64,000 nt of DNA from Pseudomonas iridis (GCF_017980685.1 NZ_JACXXO010000008.1:62001-126000), one strand, 5' to 3'; shown: positions 46,635-58,030, counted from the first letter of the stretch. The notes: generated by a model from the sequence alone, not told the origin. A program made the numbers and translations.

Positions 46635-48758
46635 ATGGAATGCGCGCAACCCCCGCCAAGTGAAGGCAGCTCTGTCCTGTTGATCGTAGATGACTACCCT
46701 GAAAACCTGATCAGCATGCGCGCGTTGCTGCAGCGTCAGGATTGGCACGTCATGACCGCCGCCTCCGGTTTCGAGGCGCTCAATATTCTGCTCGAACACG
46801 ACGTCGATCTGGTCCTGCTGGATGTGCAGATGCCGGGCATGGACGGCTTTGAAGTCGCGCGGCTGATGCGCGGCAGTCAGCGCACTCGCCTCACGCCAAT
46901 CATTTTCCTCACCGCCAACGAGCAATCCCAGGATGCCGTGATCAAGGGCTATGCCAGTGGTGCGGTGGATTACCTGTTTAAACCCTTCGACCCGCAGATC
47001 CTCAAGCCCAAGGTGCAAGCGCTGCTGGAGCATCAGCGCAATCGCCGCGCCTTGCAGCAACTGACTCGCGATCTGGAGGTGGCGCGGGCATTTAATGCCT
47101 CGGTGCTGGATAACGCTGCCGAAGGCATTCTGGTGCTGGGCGAGGACGGTTTGATCCGCTTTGCCAATCCGGCGATTTCACGGCTGCTCAATGCGCCGGT
47201 GAAAGAGCTGGAGGGTAAGGAGTTTCTTGATTACCTGCAGAAACCACACATCCCGTTGTGGGCCGATTCCGAATTCAAAAGCAGTTACCAGCGCGGCGAA
47301 ACCTTGCGGCTGCGCGACGCTTTGCTGCGTACCGCGCCCGGACAGCAAGTGCCGGTGGCGCTGTCCTGTGCGCCGTTATCCGCCGAGCAATATGGGATGG
47401 TGGTGACGGTGCTCGACATGTCGGTGGTGCGTCATTTGCACCAGCAGCTCGAATATCAGGCAGTCACTGATCCGCTGACCGGGTTGCTCAATCGTCGCGG
47501 CTTTTATCAAACCGTCGAAAATCTGCTGCTGCGCGGCGAACGCAGCGATGGCAGTTGGGTGCTGCTTTATCTGGATCTCGACGGCTTTAAACGCGTCAAC
47601 GATTCCCTCGGGCACGACGCGGGCGACCGCGTGTTGCGCTGGGTCTCTGAACAGTTGAAGGCGTGTTTGCGGCCGTTCGATATTCTTGCGCGCATGGGCG
47701 GTGATGAATTTACTGCGCTGCTGGATCTGGAGTTTCCCGAGCAGGCGGCGAAGATTGCCGAGAAGCTGATCGAACGGGTCTCCATATGTCAGCAACTTGA
47801 AGGTATGGATATTGCCCTCGGCGCCAGTATCGGCATCGCCACTTTTCCGGACTGCGGATCGAACCTCGACGGGTTGCTGCGCGCCTCGGACATCGCCATG
47901 TACGAAGCCAAACGCGCCGGGCGTCAGCAATATCGTTTCTATGATCATGAAATGAACGGCCGTGCGCGCTCGCGGTTGATGCTTGAAGAAAGTGTGCGCA
48001 CCGCCATCGAAAATCGTGATTTCAATCTGGTCTATCAACCGCAGGTGGCGATTGATAGCGGGCAGATCCGTGGTTTCGAGGCACTGCTGCGTTGGCAGCA
48101 CCCGAGCGTGGGTGACGTGCCGCCGGGGTTGTTCCTGCCGTTGCTGGAGGAGGCGCGGCTGATCAGTCGCCTCGGCAGCTGGATTTATCACCGTGGCGCT
48201 GGGCAGCGAAAGGCCTGGGAAACCTTGTTTGCCGAAGACCTGGTGCTCGGCGTCAGTTTGAGCAACACCCAGTTTGGCCTGCCCAATCTGGTCACCGAGT
48301 TGCGTCAGGTCATGGAGCGGCATGCCTTGCAGCCACGGCAACTGGAGGTCGAGGTCACCGAGGAGGCCTTGATGCAAAACCCCGACGAAACCCGAAAGCA
48401 GTTGCGCTTGCTGCGCAATCTCGGGGTGCGGGTGGCGTTGGACGATTTCGGCTCCGGGCCATGTTCGCTTACGCATTTGCGTGATCTGGAACTGGACACA
48501 CTCAAGCTCGATCGCCATCTGATCGCTCGATTGCCGGACTCCAAAAAGGATGCGTACCTGGTGAGCACGGTGATCAATCTGTGCAAGCAATACGGTTTGC
48601 TGGTGATTGCCGAGGGTGTCGAGACCATCGAGCAATATCAATGGCTGCAAGCCCACGGCTGCGAGTACGTACAGGGCTTTCTCGTGGCGCGTCCGATGAT
48701 TGCCGAAGACGCCGCAAGCTTTGCCGAGCCTTTCGACTGGAGCGCGTTGCCCGGCTGA
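46635..48758 (+). CDS. Response regulator with PAS, GGDEF and EAL domains (c-di-GMP turnover)
   Basis: A 707-residue cytoplasmic protein. Receiver ~12-130 with phospho-Asp63 (LLDVQMPGMDG) and Lys116 (FKPFDP). PAS ~150-265 (DNAAEGILVLGEDGLI). GGDEF ~275-440 with intact GGDEF at 355-359 and an intact RxxD inhibitory site (RPFD, 346-349). EAL from ~445 with EALLRW (482-487), the catalytic series NTQF, EVTEEAL, LDDFGSG, TLKLD, EGVET and VQGF. Both catalytic domains look active. A phospho-signal plus PAS ligand would set the balance of synthesis and hydrolysis. Its cognate kinase is not in the window. Confidence 0.93.
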   Translation: MECAQPPPSEGSSVLLIVDDYPENLISMRALLQRQDWHVMTAASGFEALNILLEHDVDLVLLDVQMPGMDGFEVARLMRGSQRTRLTPIIFLTANEQSQDAVIKGYASGAVDYLFKPFDPQILKPKVQALLEHQRNRRALQQLTRDLEVARAFNASVLDNAAEGILVLGEDGLIRFANPAISRLLNAPVKELEGKEFLDYLQKPHIPLWADSEFKSSYQRGETLRLRDALLRTAPGQQVPVALSCAPLSAEQYGMVVTVLDMSVVRHLHQQLEYQAVTDPLTGLLNRRGFYQTVENLLLRGERSDGSWVLLYLDLDGFKRVNDSLGHDAGDRVLRWVSEQLKACLRPFDILARMGGDEFTALLDLEFPEQAAKIAEKLIERVSICQQLEGMDIALGASIGIATFPDCGSNLDGLLRASDIAMYEAKRAGRQQYRFYDHEMNGRARSRLMLEESVRTAIENRDFNLVYQPQVAIDSGQIRGFEALLRWQHPSVGDVPPGLFLPLLEEARLISRLGSWIYHRGAGQRKAWETLFAEDLVLGVSLSNTQFGLPNLVTELRQVMERHALQPRQLEVEVTEEALMQNPDETRKQLRLLRNLGVRVALDDFGSGPCSLTHLRDLELDTLKLDRHLIARLPDSKKDAYLVSTVINLCKQYGLLVIAEGVETIEQYQWLQAHGCEYVQGFLVARPMIAEDAASFAEPFDWSALPG

Positions 48759-48802
48759 ATTCGCTACACTGGCGCACCTTTTTCGAACCGTGTCGCCCGT
48801 CC

Positions 48803-49294
48803 ATGACTGTGTTGAAGTACCTCCAGGCCTATCCCGCGCAACTCCAGGATCAGGTGCGCCAATTGATCGCCGACGGGCGTCTGGGTGAATACCTGGACCA
48901 GCGTTATGCGGGGCGCCACGATGTGCAGAGCGACAAGGCGCTGTACACCTACGCGCTGGACCTGAAGCAGGAATACCTGCGCAACGCCCCGGCCATCGAC
49001 AAAGTGCTGTTCGACAACCGCCTCGACCTGACCCATCGTGCTCTCGGGTTGCACACCACGGTTTCGCGCGTTCAGGGCGGCAAACTCAAGGCCAAGAAAG
49101 AGATTCGTATCGCCTCGCTGTTCAAGGACGCTGCGCCGGACTTTCTGAAAATGATCGTCGTGCATGAATTGGCGCATTTCAAAGAGTCGGATCACAACAA
49201 GGCGTTTTACAAATTGTGCGAACACATGCTGCCGGGGTATCACCAGGTCGAGTTTGATCTGCGGGTGTATCTGACTTGGCGAGATATGCAATAA
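48803..49294 (+). CDS. YgjP-like metal-dependent hydrolase
   Basis: A 163-residue protein with a zincin motif HELAHFKESDHNKAF (HExxH with downstream His) preceded by FLKMIVV, matching the YgjP/DUF45 family of M48-like metallopeptidases. ATG 48803 gives MTVLKYLQAYPAQLQD. The preceding GGDEF-EAL gene ends 44 bp upstream. Substrate unknown. Confidence 0.85.
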   Translation: MTVLKYLQAYPAQLQDQVRQLIADGRLGEYLDQRYAGRHDVQSDKALYTYALDLKQEYLRNAPAIDKVLFDNRLDLTHRALGLHTTVSRVQGGKLKAKKEIRIASLFKDAAPDFLKMIVVHELAHFKESDHNKAFYKLCEHMLPGYHQVEFDLRVYLTWRDMQ

Positions 49295-49320
49295 CAACAG
49301 TCGCAACCAGGAAGGTGTGG

Positions 49321-49617
49321 ATGGACGTCAGCAAGACCAAAAGCAGTTTCTATCGACGCTTGTACGTCGCGTACCTGATCGACAGCGGTCTGGCCCCAAG
49401 CGTGCCGGCGCTGACCGAAGTGACGGGCATGCCCCGCCGCACCGCGCAGGACACGATCGCCGCGCTGGCGGATCTGGATATCATTTGCGAGTTCGAGCAG
49501 GAAGAGGGCGCCCGCAATCATGCCGGGCGTTATCGGATTCGTGAGTGGGGGGCGATTGAACGGGGGTGGATCGAGAGGAATTTGCGGCAGATCAAGGCTG
49601 TGCTTGAGTATCCCTGA
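49321..49617 (+). CDS. Small winged-helix DNA-binding protein
   Basis: A 98-residue protein: helices KSSFYRRLYVAYLIDSG and VPALTEVTGMPRRTAQDTI (the latter a recognition-helix-like segment) and a beta-wing YRIREWGAI. It resembles short winged-helix proteins common in Pseudomonas next to YgjP-like genes, 26 bp downstream of one here. AGGAAGG precedes the ATG. Target unknown. Confidence 0.75.
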   Translation: MDVSKTKSSFYRRLYVAYLIDSGLAPSVPALTEVTGMPRRTAQDTIAALADLDIICEFEQEEGARNHAGRYRIREWGAIERGWIERNLRQIKAVLEYP

Positions 49618-49638
49618 ATCCTGAGTGGATTGGGCTGA

Positions 49639-49738
49639 CGCCATCGCTGGCAAGCCAGCTCCCACAGGTTTTTCTGGCGTTCACATAGGTTGTGAACGAC
49701 GCAATTCCTTGTGGGAGCTGGCTTGCCAGCGATGGGGC
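49639..49738. repeat. REP pair (GCTGGCAAGCCAGC family)
   Basis: Inverted arms between the convergent winged-helix and acetyltransferase genes. Confidence 0.9.
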
Positions 49739-49740
49739 CT

Positions 49741-50193
49741 TCAGGAGCGACGCATCCCGATATGCGCAATGCCGTCCTCCAGATATTCCTCACCCGCCAC
49801 CACGAAACCGTACTTGCCGTAATACCCCTGCAAATGCGCCTGCGCCGACAGATAGATCGGCACCTGCGGCCAGTGTTTCTCGGCCTGCTTCAGCGCCTGC
49901 TCCATCATTTCGTGGCCCACCCCTTGGCCTCGGGCTTGCGGCGCGGTGATCACGCGGCCGATGACCACGTCGCCGCCCTGAGATTGCGGATCGAGCAGGC
50001 GCAGATAAGCCTTCAACTGATCATCCTCCCAACCCATCAGGTGATAGGTGTCGCCCTCCAGATCCTGCCCGTCGAGGTCGGGGTAGGCGCATTTCTGTTC
50101 AACCACGAATACTTCCGAGCGCAGCTTCAACAGTGCGTACAGCTGCTCTTTGCCCAGATCGCTGTGATGTTTGCAGACCCAATCGATTGTCAT
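49741..50193 (-). CDS. ElaA-like GNAT acetyltransferase
   Basis: A 150-residue GNAT protein: LLKLRSEVFVVEQKCAYPDL at the front (ElaA hallmark), GRVITAPQARGQGVGHEMM as acetyl-CoA-binding motif A (RGQGVG), and HLQGYYGKYGFVVAGEEYLE at the end. ElaA proteins have no settled substrate. The gene faces away from a 254-bp promoter gap shared with the solute-binding protein gene. Confidence 0.88.
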   Translation of the reverse strand: MTIDWVCKHHSDLGKEQLYALLKLRSEVFVVEQKCAYPDLDGQDLEGDTYHLMGWEDDQLKAYLRLLDPQSQGGDVVIGRVITAPQARGQGVGHEMMEQALKQAEKHWPQVPIYLSAQAHLQGYYGKYGFVVAGEEYLEDGIAHIGMRRS

Positions 50194-50447
50194 TTTCCGA
50201 TTCCTTGAATACGTCGTCCGATACTAAGCGCACCGGTCGCAGATGTCTGTATGGCGTAAGAGTCTGTGACAAAGGTCAAAATGCCATCATTCCTTTCGCG
50301 CAGCACGGGCGTCTTTGTGTAATCTGCGGGTGAGCCCTGTGCACTGGCTCCCTTGAGCTAATGTTAGTGCCTGGGTTTTGCCGGTAAGGGGCCTTGGGGT
50401 TTTGACTGAAAACACGCAGGGCTCCGGCCCGCTAAGGATTTTCAAGC

Positions 50448-51185
50448 ATGCCGCGTTTGCATCGAGCCTTTGCTTTGATCGGATTGCTCTTGCTGGCTCA
50501 GACCGCAGCGGCGCAGAAGTTGCGGCTGGTGTTTGATATCTGGCCGCCCTTTACCGATGACACACTGGTCAACGGCGGCCTGGCCACCGACATCGTCACC
50601 ACCGCGCTGGCCCGGGCGGGCTATGCCAGCGGTTACGAGCAGGTGCCTTGGGCGCGGGCGCTGCTGGGGGTTGGCGAGGGGCGTTACGACGTACTGGTCA
50701 ATGCCTGGTACAACGAAGACCGGACGAAACTGGGGCAGTTTTCCGGTGAGTATCTGGTCAACCGTATCCGCTTTCTCAAGCGCAAAGACACGCCACTCGA
50801 ATACAACAATCTGCAGCAACTGCACACGTATCCCATAGCGGTGGTGCGCGGCTACGCCTACTCACCGCCATTTGATGCCGACAAGGCGTTGCAGAAAGTC
50901 CCTGTGCATAACTTTGCCATGGGCGTGCGCATGCTGGCGGCGGATCGGGTCAAGCTGACGCTGGAGGACGAGTATGTGGCGAAGTATTACCTGGCGCGGG
51001 AATCAGCCAAGGTACGCAGTGCGGTGGAGTTTTTGCCCAAGCCGTTGAGCGAGAACAGCCTGCACATATTGGTGAGTCTGAAGAATCCGCAGCATGCGCA
51101 GATTGTGGCGGGGTTTGATCGGGCTATTGCGGCGATGAAGGCGGATGGCAGTTATGACAAGTTGCTTCGACAGCATGGGATGTAG
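50448..51185 (+). CDS. Orphan periplasmic solute-binding protein (SBP family 3)
   Basis: A 245-residue protein with a signal peptide (LIGLLLLAQTAAA) and binding-protein fold (LRLVFDIWPPFTDDTLVNGG, YEQVPWARALLGVGEGRYDV, DGSYDKLLRQHGM). No ABC transporter gene is adjacent. It is of the same general class as 19339-20151 but clearly a separate protein. The ligand is not predictable. AAGGATT precedes the ATG. Confidence 0.85.
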   Translation: MPRLHRAFALIGLLLLAQTAAAQKLRLVFDIWPPFTDDTLVNGGLATDIVTTALARAGYASGYEQVPWARALLGVGEGRYDVLVNAWYNEDRTKLGQFSGEYLVNRIRFLKRKDTPLEYNNLQQLHTYPIAVVRGYAYSPPFDADKALQKVPVHNFAMGVRMLAADRVKLTLEDEYVAKYYLARESAKVRSAVEFLPKPLSENSLHILVSLKNPQHAQIVAGFDRAIAAMKADGSYDKLLRQHGM

Positions 51186-51217
51186 GTTTCTGATCCCGGA
51201 GTTGTGTTGTTGCTGAG

Positions 51218-51322
51218 GGCCTCATCGCTGGCAAGCCAGCTCCCACAGTGGGTCGGGTTGATTCACAAAATTGTGCTTCACCAAAGAACCCTGTGGGAGC
51301 TGGCTTGCCAGCGATGGGGCCA
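51218..51322. repeat. REP pair (GCTGGCAAGCCAGC family)
   Basis: Inverted arms between the convergent solute-binding-protein and YccS-like genes. Confidence 0.9.
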
Positions 51323-51333
51323 GTCGGGCCAAC

Positions 51334-53517
51334 TCAAGCTTCAGAGGTGTCCTTGATCAAGTGCGCCGCCAACGTCCGCAGTGGCCCCAACTGTCGGCAG
51401 ATCAGCGCCAGTTGCGTCTGCACCAGTCGCTGCCCTTCATCGATTTCATCCGGCATCTGCTCAAGTTCATTGGCCAGTGCTTCTTCTTCGTCACTTTGAA
51501 TCGCAACCGGTTGTTTGCTCGCCAGGCCTTGGGCGATTTCATTGATGCTCGCCGCCAGTTTCACTCCGGCGCCATCAATCAAATGCTCGCGCACATCCGC
51601 CGGCAGCTGCGTCTCGCGGTGCGCTCCCAGCCCTGACAGATAGCTGAGCAAGGTGTGCGACAGCACCAGGAAACGGAAACCGACATCCGCTTCCTTACGA
51701 AAATGACCAGGCTCCATGAGCATGTTCGCCAGCGTCGTCGACAGCGCCGCATCAGCGTTGTGCGCGTTGCGTCGGGCCAGGCGATAGGCGAGGTCGTCAC
51801 TCTTGCCCGCCGCGTATTGCTGCATGATCTGGCGCAGGTAGATGCTGTTGCAGGTCAGGGTGTTGGCCAGCACTTTGTTCAGGCGCCGGCCTTGCCAGTC
51901 CGGCAGGAACAGGAGCACCGTCAGACCGGCGATCAGGCTGCCGAGCAAGGTATCGAACAGTCGCGGCAGGAACAGCCCGTAACCGTCGCCGACCTGATTG
52001 AAGCAGAACAGCACCATGATGGTGATCGCGGCGGTCGCCAGGGTGTAGCGAGTGGTGCGGTTGGTAAAGAACACGACCCCGGCGGCGATGGCGAAGCACG
52101 ATTGCACCAGCGGACTTGGGAACAGATCGAACAACGCCCACGCCACGGTCAGGCCGATGGCGGTACCGAGAATCCGCTGGCCGAGTTTACGCCGCGTCGC
52201 GCCGTAGTTCGGCTGGCAGACGAACAGCGTGGTGAGGATGATCCAGTAGCCTTGCGACGGGTGAATCAAATGCACCATGCCGTAGCCGATGCTCAAGGCC
52301 AGCGGCAGACGCAACGCATGCCGGAACAGCAAAGAGGTCGGCGTCAGCTGTGTGCGCAAGCGAATCCACACGTCCTTGAAGTTGCGCGGCGAACGGTCGA
52401 GCAGGCTGCTGTCGGTGGCGTCGGCCAAGGCATCGGGGTTGCTCGCATCGCTGAGCAAACGGTCGAGGGTGCCAAGGTTGGCCGCCAGTGCGCGCAGCGA
52501 GCGCAGCAGGCCGCGCCATGCCGGGTTGCTCTGGATGCGCAGGTGTTCGAGGGAGGCGTCGAGGTCGCTCAGGGCTTCGGCAAAACTGGCGTCGTAGATG
52601 AACGGCTGACGCATCTGGATCGATTCGGCCAGCGCCCGGCAGGCTTTGCCTTGCTGGCGCAACAGTCGCTGGCAGCGGAACAGTACGTCGCTGTGGAAAA
52701 ATGCATCGGCCAGGGCGTTGTATGGATAGTGCGAAGAGCTGGCGCGTTCGTGGATGTCCTGGGCGAGGAAGTACAGCTTCAGGTAACGGCTGACTTTCGA
52801 GCCGGGGCGACCGTTGCCGACCCGGTGCAGGATGATTTCCTTGGCGCTGTTCAGTGCGGCCACCACGCGACCATTCTGCTGCGCCAGTTCCAGGCGTCGG
52901 GCCTCTACGTCCATCTGCCGGATGGGCTCGAACAGCGAAGATTTCAGCTTCAGGTAAAAACCCAATTCACGGAACAACCGCGCCAGACTCTGTTGCACCG
53001 GCTGGTTGGAAAACAGCGCCTGCCACAGCACAGAGAGCAAGCCGTACCACGCGGCGCCAGCCACCAGCAGCATCGGTTCATGCCAGAAATCGAGCACTGC
53101 GCCACCGCGCTGGTCGACGCCGATCATCGTGTACACGGAAAGAATCAGGGTTGCCGAGGCAATCGCCCCGTAACGCTCGCCCAGCGCCCCGAGCATGGTC
53201 AGGCCGAAGCTGGCCAACGCCAGCGCTATCGCAAAGATGATGGGGTAGGGGAAGAGCAGCTCCACCGACAGTGCGGCGATGCTGAAACATACCAGCGTCA
53301 CGGCGAGTGCATTGAGCCGACCCTGCCAACTGTCGTCGGTCTCGGCCAGTGCGCTGGCGATAATCCCCAGGAACAACGGGATCAGCAGGCCCATTTCATC
53401 CTGATACCAGCACAGCGCCATGCTGCCGGTCAGGGCGATGAACACCCGCACGCTATAACTGAATTTATCCAGCGCCCACAGGCGCCGCAAAGACTGACGA
53501 AACGAAGTCGAGGACAT
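51334..53517 (-). CDS. YccS/FUSC-family inner-membrane protein
   Basis: A 727-residue protein with two sets of about five to six helices separated by long soluble regions. The first set begins near residue 20 (VRVFIALTGSMALCWYQDEM) and the second near 400 (LRLPLALSIGYGMVHLIHPS, then WIILTTLFVCQPNYGATRRK, the FUSC signature). YccS and YhfK relatives resemble aromatic-acid exporters (AaeB); substrate unknown. Length agrees with YccS. Confidence 0.88.
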   Translation of the reverse strand: MSSTSFRQSLRRLWALDKFSYSVRVFIALTGSMALCWYQDEMGLLIPLFLGIIASALAETDDSWQGRLNALAVTLVCFSIAALSVELLFPYPIIFAIALALASFGLTMLGALGERYGAIASATLILSVYTMIGVDQRGGAVLDFWHEPMLLVAGAAWYGLLSVLWQALFSNQPVQQSLARLFRELGFYLKLKSSLFEPIRQMDVEARRLELAQQNGRVVAALNSAKEIILHRVGNGRPGSKVSRYLKLYFLAQDIHERASSSHYPYNALADAFFHSDVLFRCQRLLRQQGKACRALAESIQMRQPFIYDASFAEALSDLDASLEHLRIQSNPAWRGLLRSLRALAANLGTLDRLLSDASNPDALADATDSSLLDRSPRNFKDVWIRLRTQLTPTSLLFRHALRLPLALSIGYGMVHLIHPSQGYWIILTTLFVCQPNYGATRRKLGQRILGTAIGLTVAWALFDLFPSPLVQSCFAIAAGVVFFTNRTTRYTLATAAITIMVLFCFNQVGDGYGLFLPRLFDTLLGSLIAGLTVLLFLPDWQGRRLNKVLANTLTCNSIYLRQIMQQYAAGKSDDLAYRLARRNAHNADAALSTTLANMLMEPGHFRKEADVGFRFLVLSHTLLSYLSGLGAHRETQLPADVREHLIDGAGVKLAASINEIAQGLASKQPVAIQSDEEEALANELEQMPDEIDEGQRLVQTQLALICRQLGPLRTLAAHLIKDTSEA

Positions 53518-53658
53518 GAAGTGCGAAGGCCTTCCGAGGCGATGCCGCTAAATTGAGCCAGTAATGACGCCGACGCAATGGCGCCGATCACATCTGACAG
53601 CAAAAAGTGTTCCTTACTGCTTTTATGCCGAACTCAATTTGGGGGTTGGCACAAAAAC

Positions 53659-53752
53659 CTGTGGGAGCTGGCTTGCCAGCGATGGCGTCCTGGCGTTCAA
53701 CATCGATGTTGGATGTGCCGGCCTCATCGCTGGCAAGCCAGCTCCCACAGGG
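53659..53752. repeat. REP pair (GCTGGCAAGCCAGC family)
   Basis: Inverted arms between yccS-like and yhiN-like genes, with inner CATCGATGTTGGATG. Confidence 0.9.
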
Positions 53753-53780
53753 ATTGCATTTCACATTTGAAAGACGTGGA

Positions 53781-54959
53781 TCAGACGTACTGCGCGGCCG
53801 CGTAGCCCGAGGCCCAGGCCCACTGAAAGTTGAAACCGCCCAAGTGCCCGGTGACGTCGAGCACTTCGCCGACAAAATACAGGCCCGGACTTTTCAGCGA
53901 TTCCATGGTCTTGGACGACACTTCGCGGGTGTCGACACCGCCCAGCGTTACTTCGGCCGTGCGGTAGCCTTCGGTACCGGCCGGGACAACTTTCCAGCTG
54001 CCCAGCTTCTCGGCGATCTCGGCCAGCTCCGCATGGGTGTACTGCTTCATCGGCTTGGACACGAACCAGTTATCCGCCAGCAGATTGGCCATCTTCTTGG
54101 TGAAGATCTCACCGAGCAGCGTTTTCAGCTCGCTGTTCGGACGCTCGGCCACTTGCTGTTGCAGCCAGCTGGCGGCGTCGTGATCCGGCAGCAGGTTGAT
54201 CTCTACCGTGTCGCCGGATTCCCAGAACGAGGAGATCTGCAAAATCGCCGGGCCGCTGAGGCCGCGGTGAGTGAACAGGATGTTCTCGCGAAAACTCTGA
54301 TCGTTGCAGCTGACCAGACAATCCACCGATGTGCCGGACAGCTCTGTGCACAGTTCCTTGAGCTGATCGGTGATGGTGAACGGCACCAGCCCGGCGCGGG
54401 TCGGCAGCAGTTCGTGACCGAACTGTTTGGCGACCTGGTAGCCGAAACCGGTGGCGCCCAACGTCGGGATCGACAGGCCGCCGGTGGCGATCACCAGCGA
54501 CTGGCACTGGATCTGGCCGAGGGTGGTGTCGAGCAGGTAACCGCTTTCGACTTTCTCGATCGTCTGGATCGAGGTGTCGAGGTGCAGCTCGACGCCGACC
54601 TGATCACATTCGGTGAGGAGCATTTCGAGGATGTCGCTGGATTTGTTATCGCAGAACAGCTGACCGAGCTTCTTCTCGTGATACGGCACCGCGTGCTTGC
54701 CGACCATGCCGATGAAATCCCACTGGGTGTAGCGCGCCAGTGCGGATTTGCAGAAGTGCGCGTTCTGCGAGAGGAAATTGCTCGGTTCGGTGTACATGTT
54801 GGTGAAATTGCAGCGGCCACCGCCCGACATCAGGATTTTCTTGCCGGCCTTGTTCGCATGGTCGAGCAGCAATACCTGACGGCCGCGCCCGGCGGCGGTC
54901 AGTGCACACATCAAACCCGCGGCGCCAGCGCCAATGATCACGACTTCGGTAGAGCGCAA
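53781..54959 (-). CDS. FAD-dependent oxidoreductase, YhiN/HI0933 family
   Basis: A ~392-residue flavoprotein: STEVVIIGAGAAGLMCALTA (FAD motif), then KAGKKILMSGGGRCNFTN (family signature GGGRCN) and LYFVGEVLDVTGHLGGFNFQ at the end. Members are called BaiN/RdsA-like; their reaction in Pseudomonas is undetermined. I chose the TTG at 54959 because AGAGGA lies about eight bases before it; the GTG at 54986 is an alternative adding nine residues. Confidence 0.85.
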   Translation of the reverse strand: MRSTEVVIIGAGAAGLMCALTAAGRGRQVLLLDHANKAGKKILMSGGGRCNFTNMYTEPSNFLSQNAHFCKSALARYTQWDFIGMVGKHAVPYHEKKLGQLFCDNKSSDILEMLLTECDQVGVELHLDTSIQTIEKVESGYLLDTTLGQIQCQSLVIATGGLSIPTLGATGFGYQVAKQFGHELLPTRAGLVPFTITDQLKELCTELSGTSVDCLVSCNDQSFRENILFTHRGLSGPAILQISSFWESGDTVEINLLPDHDAASWLQQQVAERPNSELKTLLGEIFTKKMANLLADNWFVSKPMKQYTHAELAEIAEKLGSWKVVPAGTEGYRTAEVTLGGVDTREVSSKTMESLKSPGLYFVGEVLDVTGHLGGFNFQWAWASGYAAAQYV

Positions 54960-54994
54960 AACGGTGTCCTCTGAAAATGTCACCACAAAACCAA

Positions 54995-55089
54995 TTGTGG
55001 GAGCGAGCCTGCTCGCGAAAGCGGTATGCCATTCAACATTGATGTTGGCTGACAGATTGCCTTCGCGAGCAGGCTCGCTCCCACAGGGG
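54995..55089. repeat. REP pair (GCGAGCCTGCTCGC family)
   Basis: Inverted TGTGGGAGCGAGCCTGCTCG arms between yhiN-like and dbpA genes. Confidence 0.9.
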
Positions 55090-55100
55090 AGTACGTTGTT

Positions 55101-56486
<1,386 letters not shown>

Positions 56487-56566
56487 GGGGCGGGCCTGCA
56501 AAACAAAATGTCGCGCAGTGTAGCAGCCCCGTGCCACTTTTCTCGAAAGTTCTGGACGAACAGCGC

Positions 56567-57994
56567 TTAATGTTCGATGTGTTCTTGCGGCCGTTTTGCG
56601 CGCCTTCCGTCTTCTTTCGACAGTTGCGAGAAAATCGTCGCGGCGAGCATCGCCATGATCCCGACGGTCACAAAGGTCAACTGGAATGCGCCCAGAACCG
56701 TCTCGACACCGTCGTTGCCGACCTCGGCGGTAAACCCGCCCAACAAGGCACCGGCGCAGGCAACCCCCAGACTCAGCGACAACTGCGCGACCACCGACAG
56801 CAAACTGTTGCCGCTGCTGGCACTGGCGTCGTCGAGGTCGATCAGGGTCACGGTGTTCATCGCGGTGAATTGCAGCGAGTTGATCGCGCCGAGAACCGCC
56901 AGCAGGCACAGCAGCAGCCAGTACGGCGTCTGTTCGCTGACCAGGCCCATGCTGGCCAGCATGATCCCCAGCAGCAGCGTGTTGCCGGTGAGGACGATGC
57001 GATAGCCGAGGCGTTCGATCAGCGGTCGCGCGACCCACTTGGCGATCATCGCCGCAGCGGCCAGTGGCAACATGCTCATCCCCGCTTGCGACGGTGAGTA
57101 ACCCAGCGCCACTTGCAGCAGCAACGGCACCAGAAACGGCAGGGCGCCGCTGCCGAGACGGGCGAACAGGTTGCCGAGAATGCCGACGGCAAATGTGCGG
57201 GTCTTGAACAGCGACGGTGAGAACAACGGATTCTCGATGTGCCCCGCGCGCAGCCAGTACGCGGCCAGACAGGCGAAGCCAGCGAACAGCAGCAACATCA
57301 CGCGCAAGTGCGGCAGATGCAATTCGCCGAGGCCTTCCATGGCGATGGTGATCAGAATCATCGCTGCGCCAAACAACAGGAAACCGAGGCTGTCGAAACG
57401 CGTGCGTTCGGTGCCGCGCAGGTCGGGGATGAATTTCCACACCGCGTAGCAGCCGATGACGCCCACCGGAAGGTTGATCAGGAAGATCCAGTGCCACGTC
57501 AGGTATTCGACCATCCAGCCGCCCATGGTCGGGCCGAGCAGCGGACCGAGTAATCCGGGAATGGTGATGAACCCCATGATCCGCACCAGCTCGGATCGCG
57601 GATAAGCGCGCAAGACCACCAGTCGCCCGACCGGCAACATCAATGCACCGCCCAGGCCCTGAATCACCCGGGCGCCAATCAGCATGCTCAAGGTGCTCGA
57701 CAGTGCACAGAGCAGCGAGCCGATGCTGAACAGCAGGATCGCGCCGAAGAAGATTTTCTTGGTGCCGAAACGGTCGGCGATCCAGCCGGAAGCGGGGATC
57801 AGCAGGGCTACGGTGAGCATGTAGGCAATGACCACGCCCTGCATGCGCAAGGGGTCTTCGGCCAGATCCCGGGCCATGGCCGGCAGGGCAGTGTTGAGGA
57901 TGGTCCCGTCGAGGGACTGCATGAAGAACGCAATGGCGACGACCCACGGCAACCAGCGGGCGGTGATGGCGTCGAGAGGCGGGCGGTCGGGCAT
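56567..57994 (-). CDS. MFS transporter, DHA2 family (MdtD-like)
   Basis: A 475-residue, 14-helix exporter: VVAIAFFMQSLDGTILNTAL (DHA2 opening with LDGTI), GWIADRFGTKKIFFGAILLF (motif A) and GARVIQGLGGALMLPVGRLV (motif C-like). Proton-driven drug or metabolite efflux is likely; substrate unknown. It lies upstream of dbpA on the same strand with an 80-bp gap. Confidence 0.9.
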   Translation of the reverse strand: MPDRPPLDAITARWLPWVVAIAFFMQSLDGTILNTALPAMARDLAEDPLRMQGVVIAYMLTVALLIPASGWIADRFGTKKIFFGAILLFSIGSLLCALSSTLSMLIGARVIQGLGGALMLPVGRLVVLRAYPRSELVRIMGFITIPGLLGPLLGPTMGGWMVEYLTWHWIFLINLPVGVIGCYAVWKFIPDLRGTERTRFDSLGFLLFGAAMILITIAMEGLGELHLPHLRVMLLLFAGFACLAAYWLRAGHIENPLFSPSLFKTRTFAVGILGNLFARLGSGALPFLVPLLLQVALGYSPSQAGMSMLPLAAAAMIAKWVARPLIERLGYRIVLTGNTLLLGIMLASMGLVSEQTPYWLLLCLLAVLGAINSLQFTAMNTVTLIDLDDASASSGNSLLSVVAQLSLSLGVACAGALLGGFTAEVGNDGVETVLGAFQLTFVTVGIMAMLAATIFSQLSKEDGRRAKRPQEHIEH

Positions 57995-58030
57995 GGAACC
58001 TCTAAGAGTATGGGTCAGGCGGAATGCGAA

